Below are positions 1-10,367 of a stretch of 64,000 nucleotides of DNA, piece by piece. Under the pieces are notes generated by a model that made no database searches, was not told the origin of the DNA, and worked only from the letters and a program-made list of their open reading frames with translations. How positions within the stretch are numbered: position 1 is the first letter of the stretch; each line of letters opens with the position of its first letter. The stretch is from the NCBI GenBank assembly GCA_039602395.1, contig JBCNJP010000008.1, positions 67,977,095 through 68,041,094 of the forward strand, written 5' to 3'. Origin of the DNA: Deinandra increscens subsp. villosa (lineage: Eukaryota; Streptophyta; Magnoliopsida; Asterales; Asteraceae). The position numbers and the translations under genes are program-made.

Positions 1-1020
1 TGTACAGTCAGCGATAGAGCTCAAACTTACCTTCATTTGATTCGGTTTTAGAATACGATTCAATTGATGCAACTAATTTAGAGTTTGGTTTAGTTTTATA
101 GTTTGGTTTAGTTTTATGCCAATCGTAATTTTAAGTTTTGAACTAATGTCTCAAGTTTTGGGAGAATCAGTTAAACGAAGCTCGAGATATTGCCATGGAT
201 GCTAAGGACGTTGATATGATGGAATGCTATATGAAAATCTGGATCCATTTGTTGCCATTGATTTAAAATGCTTGGAGCTTTTGTCTTTTGTGTTGATTTT
301 AAAAATCAACTGGTTTCACTATTTCGTTCAGAATTGTTGCCAACCCACTTTCAGAATTGTCGCCGGCCCTGGTCCAACTGGTGGCAGAGGCTTATAGTTG
401 TGGTGGTGGGATTGAAAATGATGTGAGGAAGAAGATGGTGATGTGGCGGGGGTTAAAAATTAAAAAAAATAAATAAATATCCACATCAACTGCCACATCA
501 ACTGCCACATCATAAAAACTTAACGGTATTAATTTTTTTTAATGGCGGGACCATTAGAAATAAATAGGTTGAAAGTTAGGACCACTGGAAGTTATTATTA
601 AAAGTGGGATTATTGCCGACCAACCCTCAAAACTTAGGATTATTTAAATCCAATTTTCCTTGTTTTTTACTATTAAATGTTACATTTAATTTTCATTTCA
701 ATTTAAATTAACCAATTAATATTAAGATATACAAAATAGGATTGACAATGTAAAATGTTAATTTAATAATTATGCTATAGCGTTTTAGGCCAACAACCTC
801 AACAAGAAAGTGTCTTTTATAAAATTATTTATTTGGTCTTTTATAATATTATATATCTTGAAGATGAACAAAGAAAACACCAAGCAAGAAGAGGTTTCTA
901 TATAGGCATGTTTAGGCCAACAACCTAACAAAGGGCAGCAAGATACGGAACACAGCAATGGTTGCAAAACTGTCAGGAAAGAATGGATAAAATGACTAAC
1001 TAGACTCATTTTACTTTTCT
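1..1020. other. AT-rich intergenic DNA without a recognisable gene
   Basis: No open frame here looks coding. Visible structure is limited to a short tandem run of a 12-base motif (caactgccacat) near 485-510 and a stretch at 540-655 that reads like a worn repeat ('ggaccactggaag'). The short minus-strand frame at 785-1009 is low complexity and looks like chance. I see no promoter, RNA gene or element border. Confidence 0.6.
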
Positions 1021-1590
1021 GCCTGTAGAAACCTTGGTCCTCGACCGGGCGGTTGTAAGGGGAGCCCGGTCCGGCGGGGCAAAGGGCTTCTGGGAAGTTG
1101 GAGAGTCAAGCCGCTCCGGCCTGGAGCGCCTTGGTTGATTCGGTACTGTCGCCTAAGATACCTGTCACGAAGGGAGAGTTAGAACATAGGAGGGAGATTA
1201 TCCTCCGGCTCAGACTGGGACTGACAGATGCATCATTGCCATCCCAGGTCTACCCTCGTGAATATAGGATGTGTGTGTGGGGAATGGGGGTGTCTACTCT
1301 GTCGTGCGGCCAGGAGAGACGTTTTAGTGCCGGAGCTAGTTGTAGTCCGGAGGGATTAAGTGTCCTTCCCCCCAAGTGGTTGGGGGGTATTTATAGTGAC
1401 TTACCTTTGTCTGATGCGTCATTAATGCCCCTGGCGGCTAACGGTATGGGCGGGCGCAGTAGGTGCGTAGCCTACAGTCCCATTTTGGGTAAAGCGGCGC
1501 ATGATTGGCTGATGATGTTCCAATCATTGCCTGTTCCTGTCACTCGAGATGGCCGTGCGGCCGACTCAAGTAGGTCGTGTAACACCTAGA
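1021..1590. repeat. GC-richer LTR-like block, possible solo or decayed LTR
   Basis: This block is clearly richer in G and C than its surroundings and ends abruptly on both sides. It carries a TATA-like stretch (gtatttatagtg, about 1388-1400) preceded by runs of C and G, as in the U3 of some plant LTRs. A 163-codon frame at 1098-1589 crosses it, but its protein has no recognisable domain. No second copy or matching target duplication was seen, so the identity as an LTR is inference from composition and the TATA-like motif only. Confidence 0.3.
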
Positions 1591-2170
1591 GTGGGTGCTT
1601 GGTTCGGCCTGATGAGGGATGGTTCCCGATATTTGGCCGGACCGGACCCACGTCATCACTGCCATTTCATGTTTCTGCAAAGGAATTGCTTAGAAAGTGC
1701 AAATGTAGTTTAACCAAACAAGACAAAAGCAATTGTATGGGAGCTTTCTTTAAGGGTCCTATAGTAGCTATATATCCATACTTCATAGAAATAAGACCAT
1801 CATTATCGTTCTTCAAGATCACTCGTAACCGCGTCGAATCAAACGGTTGTGACGGCTGGATAGGTTGTTATGTGAAAATGAAGAAGGGTAATATGGGGTT
1901 TTGTAAGGATATATAAAAATATGTTTTGACACGTGTAAGGGTCTCAAAAAATGTTCAAGAGATGTGAATGGTATAATGTAACTATTAGATGGTTTGATAT
2001 GGGTTTATATACAAGGATGTAAATTTCTCATATAATACGCATCTAACAAGAATTATAGTTAACAGGGAATGTTTAATCCAATCGTTTATATATATGAAGT
2101 AACTAAAGGTTCCCAAATTTGAAGGTTCACTCCAAATTGATGGAATAAAGAATTACGTTTAAGGAAGAGG
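1591..2170. other. Intergenic DNA, nothing identified
   Basis: A short plus-strand frame (1599-1916) continues the GC-rich block without any domain signature. The remainder is AT-rich. No gene, repeat border or RNA structure was recognised. Confidence 0.5.
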
Positions 2171-3265
2171 TTCAAATGAAAAATTTGTTTTGGGTAAGAA
2201 GTATAAGAAGAATTTTCAGCCATTGGATCTTGATCTAATAAAAAAGGAAGGAGGGGTATTTTAGTCTTAGCCACTTTTGTTGACTTTTTATCCAACTCCC
2301 TCATTTTCTTTAAACATTCATAACTTTCACATACGACATTATTTTTTTTTAAAAATTACACCATAAAAACGAGCATTTTTTTATCTTTAAAACGCATATA
2401 GTGTTGCTATATAAAAAATGAAAAAAAAATTACCTTTTCAATTTTTGACACAGGTAATTGTGTCATTGTGTCAAAATGTTCAGATCATTGTGTCATTGTG
2501 TCGTCGTGTCAAAAGTATATATAGTGTTGCTATATATAAAATTAAATACTCTTTCGGTTTTTGGCACAATATGAAACAATGATCTGAACATTTTTACACA
2601 TCATTGTGTCATTGTGTCAAAATGTTCATATCATTGTGTCATTGTGTCGTCGTGTCAAAAGTATATATAGTGTTGCTATATATAAAATTAATTACTCTTT
2701 CTGTTTTCGTCATCACATGAAACAATGATCTGAACATTTTGACACATCATTATGTCATTGTGTCAAAATGTTCAGATCATTGTGTCATTGTGTTGTCGTG
2801 TCAAAAGTATATATATTGTGCTGCTATATATAAAATTAAAAAAATTACTCTTTCGGTTTTTAACACCATATGACACAATAATCTGTACATTTTGACACAA
2901 TATGACACAATGATCTGAATATTTTGACACAATGACACAACGACACAATGATCTGAATCGAAAGAGTAAAAAAATTTAATTTTTTATATAGCAACACTAT
3001 ACGCGTTTTAAAGATAAAAAACCGCTCGTTTTTATGGTGTAATTTTTTTAAAAAAATAATGTTGTATCTAAAAGTTATAAAGGTTTAAAAAATGGGGGGA
3101 ATTTGATAAAAAGTCAAAAATACCCTTCCATATTTGATTTTCTTTAGTTTTTCTCTCTAATTTACCCAGGAAATTTTTAAGCCATAGATCTTCCTTTAAT
3201 TGAAGATCTAATGGCTATGATTCCTTCTTATCCTTCTTATCCAAACTAAATTTCTCACAATAACA
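2170..3265. mobile_element. Foldback (MULE-like) element with long arms and internal ~146-bp tandem repeats
   Basis: The left arm (about 2175-2460) reappears in reverse complement at about 2960-3260: matching segments include the gtaagaag/cttcttatcc ends, 'gactttttatc', and 'attacaccataaaaacgag'. Between the arms a unit containing tcgtcgtgtc, aaaagtatatatag and a tgttgctata motif recurs at spacing of about 146 bases (2501, 2647, 2793), with many short ttgtgtcatt words. Long arms around a repeat-filled core and no coding frame are typical of foldback or non-autonomous Mutator-like elements. The exact ends and the target duplication could not be fixed. Confidence 0.7.
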
Positions 3266-3606
3266 TCACCCTTAGGTTTAATTATATTTTGTGTATTGTG
3301 TGAAATATTGACTGCATTATGCCCAATTTTATTTATTGCAAAATAAAAATAAATTACTATTTTTTTAATGACGGCATATATTATAAACAGAACTATCTCA
3401 AGAAGAGATAGCATAAAATAGTTACATAAAATGAAATAGATTTAATAAAATCCGCTCATCCCAAGTCATATTAACTTTACTAGTCCTACTCATTATGGAG
3501 TATACGAAAATAACACAATATTATCAAAAAGCTCGTCGTTCTGTGCTTTAGTAGGTTCAAATATCATATAATTCCAAAATCTCCAAATAACCCACCAAGT
3601 TGTGTA

Positions 3607-4414
3607 CAGGGTCGGTCCTAAGAATTTAGAGGCCCTGTTCGAGCTAAGAAAATGGGCTCTTTTCGAAAATAAAATAGTAAATGGAATAGGTTCTTAAATA
3701 AGACAAAAAATAAGTTATAACGATAAACATAAGAAAATTATGATTTTAAAATAACATTCTACCGATAAATTTTGCAGATTTCTTAACATTTTTATAGCAA
3801 ATTGATTGATCAAGTCTTCATAGTTTATAATATAGATTAATTTTTTTTGAAAATATGGGCCCCCGAAAATGATGGGTCATGTTCCGTCGCACCTCTCGCA
3901 CATGCTAAGGGCCCCAGCCAGGGTTGTAAAAAGCGGTCCAGGCGGCCGATTAATCGGCGCCTAGGCGCTATGCGGGCATCGTCCGTAGTGCTTTTTTGCT
4001 AGGCGGGCTGTCTAGGCGCCCTGGGTCAAAATCGGTCAAAATCGGTCAAAGTCGGTCGAAGTCGGTCAAAGTCGGTCAAAGTCGGCTAGGCGTTAGGCGG
4101 CTAGGCGGCTAGGCGGGTTTTAGGCGGGTTTTAGGCGGCCAGGCGAGGATTAATCGGGTTAAATTAAAAAAAAAAATTAATTTCTTTTTTTCACTTATAT
4201 ATTTATATTAGAAGTCTTTATTACTACTAGTTTTTGAAGTGTTTTTAGTATTTTGACATATTACAATATATAATCTCTAGAAAATCTATAAATCTTTGTA
4301 ATTTACTAGGACCGATTAATCCCCGATTAATCCCCGCCTAGGCCGATTAATCCTAATTCCCTAGTCGACCGCCTAGGTACCGCCTAGCGTCTTTTGCAAC
4401 ATTGGCCCCCGCTG
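3607..4414. mobile_element. hAT-like element with 8-bp target duplication
   Basis: The element is flanked by the 8-base direct repeat gttgtgta (3599-3606 and 4415-4422). Its ends read CAGGGTCGGTCC on the left and, in reverse complement, CAGCGGGGGCC on the right, the CAG(G)G style of hAT termini. It has no transposase frame. It interrupts the decayed LINE and is itself interrupted by a second element at 3919-4404, so its own sequence is only about 320 bases. Confidence 0.75.
3919..4404. mobile_element. hAT-like MITE nested inside another hAT element, with short motif arrays
   Basis: The termini are CAGGGTTGTAAAAAG on the left and CAATGTTGCAAAAG (reverse complement) on the right. Flanks are gccccagc (3911-3918) and gcccccgc (4405-4412), an 8-base duplication with one mismatch. 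The interior holds about six tandem copies of an 8-10-base unit (tcggtcaaag and variants, about 4024-4085) and arrays of ctaggcgg near both ends. Such subterminal arrays are often transposase-binding sites in hAT elements; that role here is inference. Confidence 0.75.
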
Positions 4415-5183
4415 GTTGTGTACACAATAGCCTTGATCAAATCCTTGTTCATGCGAGATAAATGTAATGCCTCGATTGTAAGGAGAGTCTCGATGGAAGA
4501 GTGTGACATAAAACTATCAACCTAGCTCAAGCCAAGTCCTAATGCGATCAAACACCCTTGACGTGACTGAAAACTCTCTAAAGAGATGAACAGATTATTC
4601 GGTATTGTTTGAACAAAGAGGGCAAAGTAACGAATCGATATCATTTCCTCGAAGCGAAAGATTTAAACGAGTAGATAACCGATCTAAAAGCATCTTCCAA
4701 ACATGAATGTTAACCTTTTTTTGGAACAACTTTCAACCATTGAGTTTCAAAATCTCTAACCGTCAAGTAAAAACTGTCAATCCGACTGTGAATGCTTTTA
4801 ACCGAGTCACAAGAGTCACCATCTAAATCCCACGCCCATTTGTCAGCTACATCCGAAAAATACAATCCCGCAACAAAGCGAGAAAATCATCAAACTGTTG
4901 TTGCTCATGAGCGCCACCCCTAACCATGTGCTGCCAAAACTAGAACCAACTTGGATCATTGTGATAATTAATAATGTTGCCATCTTTATTCAATGAAAGG
5001 GCAAAAAGACGCGGAAAAGCTATACTAAGGGGGCGATCACCAACCCAAGTCTCCTTCCAAAAACGAGTCCATTTAATCCACTTTGAACGATTGGCATTAT
5101 CTTTACTCGCGAGCACTAGAGACCATTTAATCCACTTTGAACGATTGGCATTATCTTCGACACCCCCAAAAAATTGATCGGAT

Positions 5184-5429
5184 TGTTAAAAATAAAAGGA
5201 ATGTCTACCATTAGTCTTAACAAGGGGTCCGATTCTCATCTCATTATTTCCCTGATTTCATGGCCTTGTAATTGCCAGTCAATGACAGCCTTGTACAGGC
5301 TGTGGTCTTTCCTTTTCTATGTTATGTCTCCTCTTATAAATAGAGGTCATTTGTCTATGTTAAAGATATAAGAAAAAAAATATTGGAAGTCATTCACTGT
5401 CCTATCATCCTCTGTGTACCTTTGAAACA
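5184..5429 (+). repeat. 5' LTR of the copia element
   Basis: Begins TGTTAAAAAT and ends GAAACA. It contains a TATA box (tataaata, 5335-5342), placing the likely transcription start about 30 bases downstream inside the LTR. I see no difference from the 3' copy at 10117-10362. Confidence 0.95.
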
Positions 5430-5441
5430 TGGTATCAGAGC
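5430..5441 (+). promoter_or_regulatory. Primer binding site, initiator tRNA-Met type
   Basis: tggtatcagagc starts directly after the 5' LTR and is the standard plant copia sequence complementary to the 3' end of initiator tRNA-Met. It primes minus-strand DNA synthesis. Confidence 0.95.
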
Positions 5442-5491
5442 GGTGTTAGTGATTCCAAATACCGCTCGTCTTCTATCTTGCATCTGTCTAA

Positions 5492-8400
5492 ATGGCCGAT
5501 GACACAGAAACAAGCAACCTCTCTCTTCAAATTGCAAACCTCCTCAAAACCAGCCTTCAACCACAAACACAGAATCCAAAACAGAACCTATCAGACAGCC
5601 TTAAAATTAGCCTTAGTCTCAATAGCCAGAATTATGCATTGTGGGCAAGGATGATACGGGTAGCCATAGGAGGTAAATCAAAAGCCCTCCTAAACCATCT
5701 CACCTCAAACCCGCCTGAAAAAACCGATGAAAACTACGAGCAATGGGAGCAAGATGACCTCATAGTGTTCTCATGGTTGATCCAAAATATCGACCCCACA
5801 CTTGCTAGCAACCTAACAGAGTTTCCCACTGCAAAATCCATGTGGGATGCCCTCGTGGTAACATATAGCAGCGGAAAAGACAACCTTCAGACATTCGACC
5901 TTCACGTTAAAGCCAACGAGCACAAGCAAAATGAGAAATCTTTGGAGGAATTCTGGATTGTAATGCAAGGGATTTGGGGAGAGATTGATAGACGAGACCC
6001 CAATCCAATGACATGTGCTGATGATATCGCCAGGTACAATAAAATCAGAACCGAACATAAACTGTTTCATTTTTTAAATGGGCTTGATCATAAGTATGAC
6101 TCGATAAAACGGGAAATCTTGAGATGGGATCCCCTGCCGACGGCAGAGGGTGCCTACGCTGCTGTGAGGAAGGAAACATCGCACCAAGCCATTCTCGGAA
6201 CTAATTTCGGCGAAGTAACATCACAACACGGCGTGGCTTCCGGTCTGGCTGTTGTCGGACAAAATAATATCGAAGGTACGGGGCTGATTTCGAAGGGAAA
6301 TCGCCGGTTAGACAAGGGGCAGTCGATGTCGTCATCCAAGATAGACAAATCGAAACTCAAGTGCACCCATTGCGGGATGAGTAAGCATACAAAGGATCAA
6401 TGTTTTCGGATTGTTGGATATCCTGACTGGTGGAGCGATGGCCACAAGAAAGGAGGTCGTGAAGCGGCCAAGGCTACCACGAGTGTCGGCGGCACTGAAG
6501 TCCCCAACTGTGACAGTGTTCATAAAAAAGAGAGGGCATTTGAAGGTCTTGCGGCTGGGTGGGCTGAAGAAGAATATACGCATAATGCATCAGGTATAGG
6601 GTTTGAGTTTAAAAACTCAAGCCCTAACCATCTTACCCCCTCTACTTTACAGAAATCCATTTTTTCCCCCTCAACTTTGCTAAACCCCAAATATTTCTCT
6701 CGTGAAATTGATAAGCTTCTAGAAAATGACATATCAAATTTTAATGTGAATAAAAAACCACCGGATATAACAAAAGATGTAGAAATCGTAAAAATTAAAA
6801 GGGGTGAAAAATTTGGAAAAGCAAATGTTGCAAGCAACTATAAGAAAAAAGACACATCATGGATTCTCGATTGTGGTGCTACCGACACCATGACGTTTGA
6901 AGGTTCGGATTTTATTAAAAAATTCGAACCCTCAAAAACATGTATCCAAACCGCTAACGGCGGAATTATGTCCGTCAAGGGGGGAGGAACAATTGAAATT
7001 TCACCAACTATGAGGCTATCAAATTGCCTCTACATACCATCCTTATCCCATAAGCTCTTATCCATAAGTCACGCTACAAAAGAATTGAATTGCGTTGTGC
7101 TAATGTATCCAACTTTCTGTATTCTGCAGGACATAAGGACGGGAGTGATCATTGGGCGTGGCACTGAACGTCAAGGACTGTATTACGTGGACGAAGTAAC
7201 TAAGCATGGAAAAGTGATGTTGGCTCATGGTAGCATGACTAGAGAAGCGTGGATATGGCATAGAAGATTGGGACACCCGTCTAATGGTTACATGCATCTT
7301 TTATTTCCTAAATTATTTCCTTCAAATAATGTTTTGGATTGTGAAACTTGTGTTTTGGCGAAAAGCCACAAAAGTACTTTCAAACCTAGTAAAACTAGGG
7401 CAGAAATCCCATTTTCTTTAATTCACTCTGATGTGTGGGGTCCTGCCGAAATAACTGGGGGACAACACTACCGTTATTTTGTCACCTTTATTGATGATTG
7501 CACCCGAATGACATATACTTATTTTATGACACACAAATCTCAAGTCTTTGAAAAATTCACACAATTCTATAATATGATCCACAACCAATTTCAAAAGTCT
7601 ATTCACATCCTTCGATCTGACAATGGGGGAGAATTTATCAATGATTCTATGAAACATTTTTTTCAAACAAAAGGAATCGTCCATCAAACATCATGTCCTT
7701 ACACCCCAGAACAAAATGGGGTCGCCGAACGAAAGAATCGAATTCTATTGGAAATAACGCGAGCTCTTCTCATAGATTCCCATGTCCAAAAAACATTCTG
7801 GCCTGAAGCTCTCGCTACTGCCACCTACCTGATTAATCGTCTTCCCACCAAAGCTCTCAAATTCAAAACTCCTATCCAAGCCCTAAATGAATTCACAAAA
7901 CTCCCGTCCACTCTCAATCTTCAACCAAAGGTTTTTGGATGTACTGTTTTTGTCCACATACCAAAAATCAACAGAAGTAAACTTGATCCCTGTGCGGAAA
8001 AATGTGTCTTTGTGGGATACGGGGTAAATCAAAAAGGCTATAGGTGTTACAGTCCAACTAAACGTCACATGTTCACTACAATGAATTGTGATTTTCTTGA
8101 AAGTGAATTTTTTTACAAAACCCAACATACTGGTCAGGGGGAGAAACCAAGTGACCCACTAAGTTGGCTAATAAGAACTACTTCCCCTGAAGAAGATGCT
8201 CAAAGTTCCAAGTCACCAAACTCCACATTATACAGTCCAATGACCGATGCCACGAACCAAGATCACCCGACTCCTGTGTCCGAGGTAAGTAACACTTCTA
8301 CCATACCACACAATCATAACGATGATAATCATAATGATGATCTTACAGAAGTGCTTGAAACTCCTAATCATGGTGATAGTGAAGTTGAACAGGATAACCA

Positions 8401-8725
8401 AGAAACTAGTGAAAAATATACTCTTCCTCCAAGGGCAAATAGGGGAGTTCCTCCCAAGCGATTCACTCCAGAAAGACAAACCAAGGGCTCAAGATATCCT
8501 ATGGCAAACATCGCAAATGGGAACTTATTTGATGAAGCTAAAGCGTTTACAACAGCCTTATATACTGAAGAAATTCCGCATACAGTAGAGCAAGCAATGA
8601 AATCTAAGAAATGGAAAGAAGCAATGGAGATTGAAATGAATGCATTGATCAGAAATGACACTTGGGAGAAATGTGTCCTTCCGTCGGAAAAAAAACCAGT
8701 TGGGTGTCGATGTTATTCACAATAA
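5492..8725 (+). CDS. Copia gag-protease-integrase and start of RT (frameshifted polyprotein)
   Basis: The 1077-codon frame starts 50 bases after the primer site. Residues 36-210 resemble a copia gag. A CCHC zinc knuckle (CX2CX4HX4C) lies at 291-304. The aspartic protease motif is D460-C-G-A, where most copia proteins have D-S-G-A. Integrase follows, with the HHCC finger at H590, H595, C617, C620 and the catalytic D647, D710, E746 (in HSDVWGP, RSDNGGEF and NGVAERKNR). The frame ends in an improper tail at 8725, because one base is missing near 8711-8713; the downstream frame continues the reverse transcriptase. As it stands this copy makes no full polyprotein unless ribosomes shift, which I consider unlikely. 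Confidence 0.93.
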   Translation: MADDTETSNLSLQIANLLKTSLQPQTQNPKQNLSDSLKISLSLNSQNYALWARMIRVAIGGKSKALLNHLTSNPPEKTDENYEQWEQDDLIVFSWLIQNIDPTLASNLTEFPTAKSMWDALVVTYSSGKDNLQTFDLHVKANEHKQNEKSLEEFWIVMQGIWGEIDRRDPNPMTCADDIARYNKIRTEHKLFHFLNGLDHKYDSIKREILRWDPLPTAEGAYAAVRKETSHQAILGTNFGEVTSQHGVASGLAVVGQNNIEGTGLISKGNRRLDKGQSMSSSKIDKSKLKCTHCGMSKHTKDQCFRIVGYPDWWSDGHKKGGREAAKATTSVGGTEVPNCDSVHKKERAFEGLAAGWAEEEYTHNASGIGFEFKNSSPNHLTPSTLQKSIFSPSTLLNPKYFSREIDKLLENDISNFNVNKKPPDITKDVEIVKIKRGEKFGKANVASNYKKKDTSWILDCGATDTMTFEGSDFIKKFEPSKTCIQTANGGIMSVKGGGTIEISPTMRLSNCLYIPSLSHKLLSISHATKELNCVVLMYPTFCILQDIRTGVIIGRGTERQGLYYVDEVTKHGKVMLAHGSMTREAWIWHRRLGHPSNGYMHLLFPKLFPSNNVLDCETCVLAKSHKSTFKPSKTRAEIPFSLIHSDVWGPAEITGGQHYRYFVTFIDDCTRMTYTYFMTHKSQVFEKFTQFYNMIHNQFQKSIHILRSDNGGEFINDSMKHFFQTKGIVHQTSCPYTPEQNGVAERKNRILLEITRALLIDSHVQKTFWPEALATATYLINRLPTKALKFKTPIQALNEFTKLPSTLNLQPKVFGCTVFVHIPKINRSKLDPCAEKCVFVGYGVNQKGYRCYSPTKRHMFTTMNCDFLESEFFYKTQHTGQGEKPSDPLSWLIRTTSPEEDAQSSKSPNSTLYSPMTDATNQDHPTPVSEVSNTSTIPHNHNDDNHNDDLTEVLETPNHGDSEVEQDNQETSEKYTLPPRANRGVPPKRFTPERQTKGSRYPMANIANGNLFDEAKAFTTALYTEEIPHTVEQAMKSKKWKEAMEIEMNALIRNDTWEKCVLPSEKKPVGCRCYSQ

Positions 8726-10122
8726 AGCACAAGGCTGATGGCACTATAGAAAGATACAAAGCCCGGCTAGTGGCAAAAGGGTACACTCAAACGTATGGAA
8801 TTGACTACTCAGAAACATTCTCTCCAGTTGCGAAGTTTGACACGATAAGGGTGTTATTTTCAATAGCTGCTAACAAAGGATGGCAACTTCACCAGTTCGA
8901 TGTAAAAAACGCTTTCCTTCATGGAGAACTAAAAGAAGAAGTCTACATGGAAGCTCCTCCTGGGTTCCGAGAGAACTTTAATGTCGGGGAAGTTTGTCGT
9001 TTAAAGCGGGCTTTATATGGCTTAAAACAGTCCCCACGTGCTTGGTTTGGAAAATTTACCACGGCCATGAAAAAATATGGCTACAAACAAAGTAACTCTG
9101 ATCACACTTTATTCTTCAAACGAAGAAATAAGTGTGTAACATGCTTAATTATCTATGTGGATGATATGATCATCACCGGGGATGATGAAGACGAAATATT
9201 GCGTCTAAAAGAGAATCTCTTCACAGAGTTTGAAATGAAGGACTTAGGCCGGCTCAAATACTTTCTTGGAATTGAAGTTCTCAGATCAAAAAGGGGGGTC
9301 TTCATTTGTCAGAAAAAATATATCCTAGACTTATTAACAGAGACAGGAATGCTTGATTGCAAACCTATAGATACACCTATGATGGTTAACCACAAACTTC
9401 ATATGGAAGAAGGAGCAAAGTTAGCTGATAAGGAAAGCTACCAACGTCTTGTGGGAAAATTAATATATCTCTCTCATACACGTCCAGACATAGCCTATGC
9501 CGTTGGAGTTGTGAGCCAGTTCATGCACCAACCCCAGGTAACACATATGGACGCTGTGTGGAGAATAGTCCGCTATCTAAAAGGAACTCCAGGATATGGA
9601 GTATTATTCAAAGAAAATGGGGATCTAGAAATTCAAGGGTATACCGATGCTGATTGGGCAGGGGATAAAGGAGACCGAAGATCAACCTCAGGATATTTCA
9701 CTTTAGTTGGTGGAAACTTGGTCACATGGCGAAGTAAAAAACAAAAAGTGGTTGCCCTTTCAAGTGCTGAAGCTGAGTTTCGGGGGATTGCTCGAGGCAT
9801 TACTGAAATCCTATGGATTCGAAAGCTCCTAAATGAAATTGGTTTCCGCCCAACCATACCAAGCAAGATCATGTGTGACAATGAAGCTGCAATTCAAATC
9901 TCTGAGAACCCTGTTCAGCATGATAGAACGAAACACGTTGAAGTTGACCGACACTTCATCAAAGAGAAACTTGAGGCTAAAATAATAGAGCTTCCGTTTG
10001 TACATTCGAGAGACCAACTGGCAGATATCCTAACAAAAGCTGTAACTGGAAAAATTCTCAAAAACTGTCTTGGCAAGTTGAGAATTGGTGATCCCACTAC
10101 TCAACTTGAGGGGAAGTGTTAA
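8662..10122 (+). CDS. Copia reverse transcriptase and RNase H (3' part of frameshifted polyprotein)
   Basis: This frame holds the rest of the copia polyprotein; real homology starts at about codon 18 (8713), and the ATG at 8662 lies in the overlap and is unlikely to be a true start. Reverse transcriptase landmarks are D80 in HQFDVKNAFLHGEL and the YVDD box at 165-168. RNase H begins near GYTDADWAG (D329) with SSAEAEF (E370) and the end motif RDQLADILTKA. The stop is at 10120-10122, three codons inside the 3' LTR. All catalytic residues are present, so the single frameshift upstream is the only obvious defect. Confidence 0.93.
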   Translation: MGEMCPSVGKKTSWVSMLFTIKHKADGTIERYKARLVAKGYTQTYGIDYSETFSPVAKFDTIRVLFSIAANKGWQLHQFDVKNAFLHGELKEEVYMEAPPGFRENFNVGEVCRLKRALYGLKQSPRAWFGKFTTAMKKYGYKQSNSDHTLFFKRRNKCVTCLIIYVDDMIITGDDEDEILRLKENLFTEFEMKDLGRLKYFLGIEVLRSKRGVFICQKKYILDLLTETGMLDCKPIDTPMMVNHKLHMEEGAKLADKESYQRLVGKLIYLSHTRPDIAYAVGVVSQFMHQPQVTHMDAVWRIVRYLKGTPGYGVLFKENGDLEIQGYTDADWAGDKGDRRSTSGYFTLVGGNLVTWRSKKQKVVALSSAEAEFRGIARGITEILWIRKLLNEIGFRPTIPSKIMCDNEAAIQISENPVQHDRTKHVEVDRHFIKEKLEAKIIELPFVHSRDQLADILTKAVTGKILKNCLGKLRIGDPTTQLEGKC

Positions 10123-10362
10123 AAATAAAAGGAATGTCTACCATTAGTCTTAACAAGGGGTCCGATTCTCATCTCATTATTTCCCTGATTTCATGGCCTT
10201 GTAATTGCCAGTCAATGACAGCCTTGTACAGGCTGTGGTCTTTCCTTTTCTATGTTATGTCTCCTCTTATAAATAGAGGTCATTTGTCTATGTTAAAGAT
10301 ATAAGAAAAAAAATATTGGAAGTCATTCACTGTCCTATCATCCTCTGTGTACCTTTGAAACA
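10117..10362 (+). repeat. 3' LTR of the copia element
   Basis: The 246-base copy matches the 5' LTR along its whole length by eye, and is followed by the target duplication cggat. A purine tract (gaggggaag, 10108-10116) primes plus-strand synthesis just upstream. Confidence 0.95.
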
Positions 10363-10367
10363 CGGAT

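Larger units (their letters stand above)
3360..5183 (-). pseudogene. Decayed LINE (RT zinc-binding C-terminal part), interrupted by hAT insertions
   Basis: Reverse-strand translation in shifting frames gives the ordered landmarks of a plant LINE ORF2 end: near 4980-5080 a stretch like FWKETWVGDRPLSIAFPRLF, near 4610-4730 VNIHVWKMLLDRLSTRLNLS with a CPLC pair (the zf-RVT region), and near 3440-3600 a WWVIWRFWNYMIFEPTKA segment. Stops and frame changes are frequent, so the copy is dead. The reading is cut at 3599-4422 by a hAT-like insertion; joining across its target duplication restores homology, which supports both calls. A T-run near 3360 may be the old poly-A tail. A 35-base duplication lies at 5067-5101 and 5122-5156. 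The copia insertion at 5184 truncates the visible upstream part. Confidence 0.7.
5184..10362 (+). mobile_element. Full-length Ty1-copia LTR retrotransposon, very young
   Basis: Two LTRs of 246 bases (5184-5429 and 10117-10362), apparently identical by eye, bound the element and start TG and end CA. The 5-base target duplication is cggat (5179-5183 and 10363-10367). The primer binding site tggtatcagagc (5430-5441) matches the initiator methionine tRNA type and a purine tract (gaggggaag) precedes the 3' LTR. Inside lies the usual copia order gag, protease, integrase, reverse transcriptase, RNase H, broken by one frameshift near 8711. Identical LTRs imply a recent insertion. Confidence 0.97.

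Noticed and set aside
1098..1589. 163-codon plus-strand frame
   Set aside because: It crosses a GC-rich LTR-like block, has no domain, and GC-rich repeats give long chance frames.
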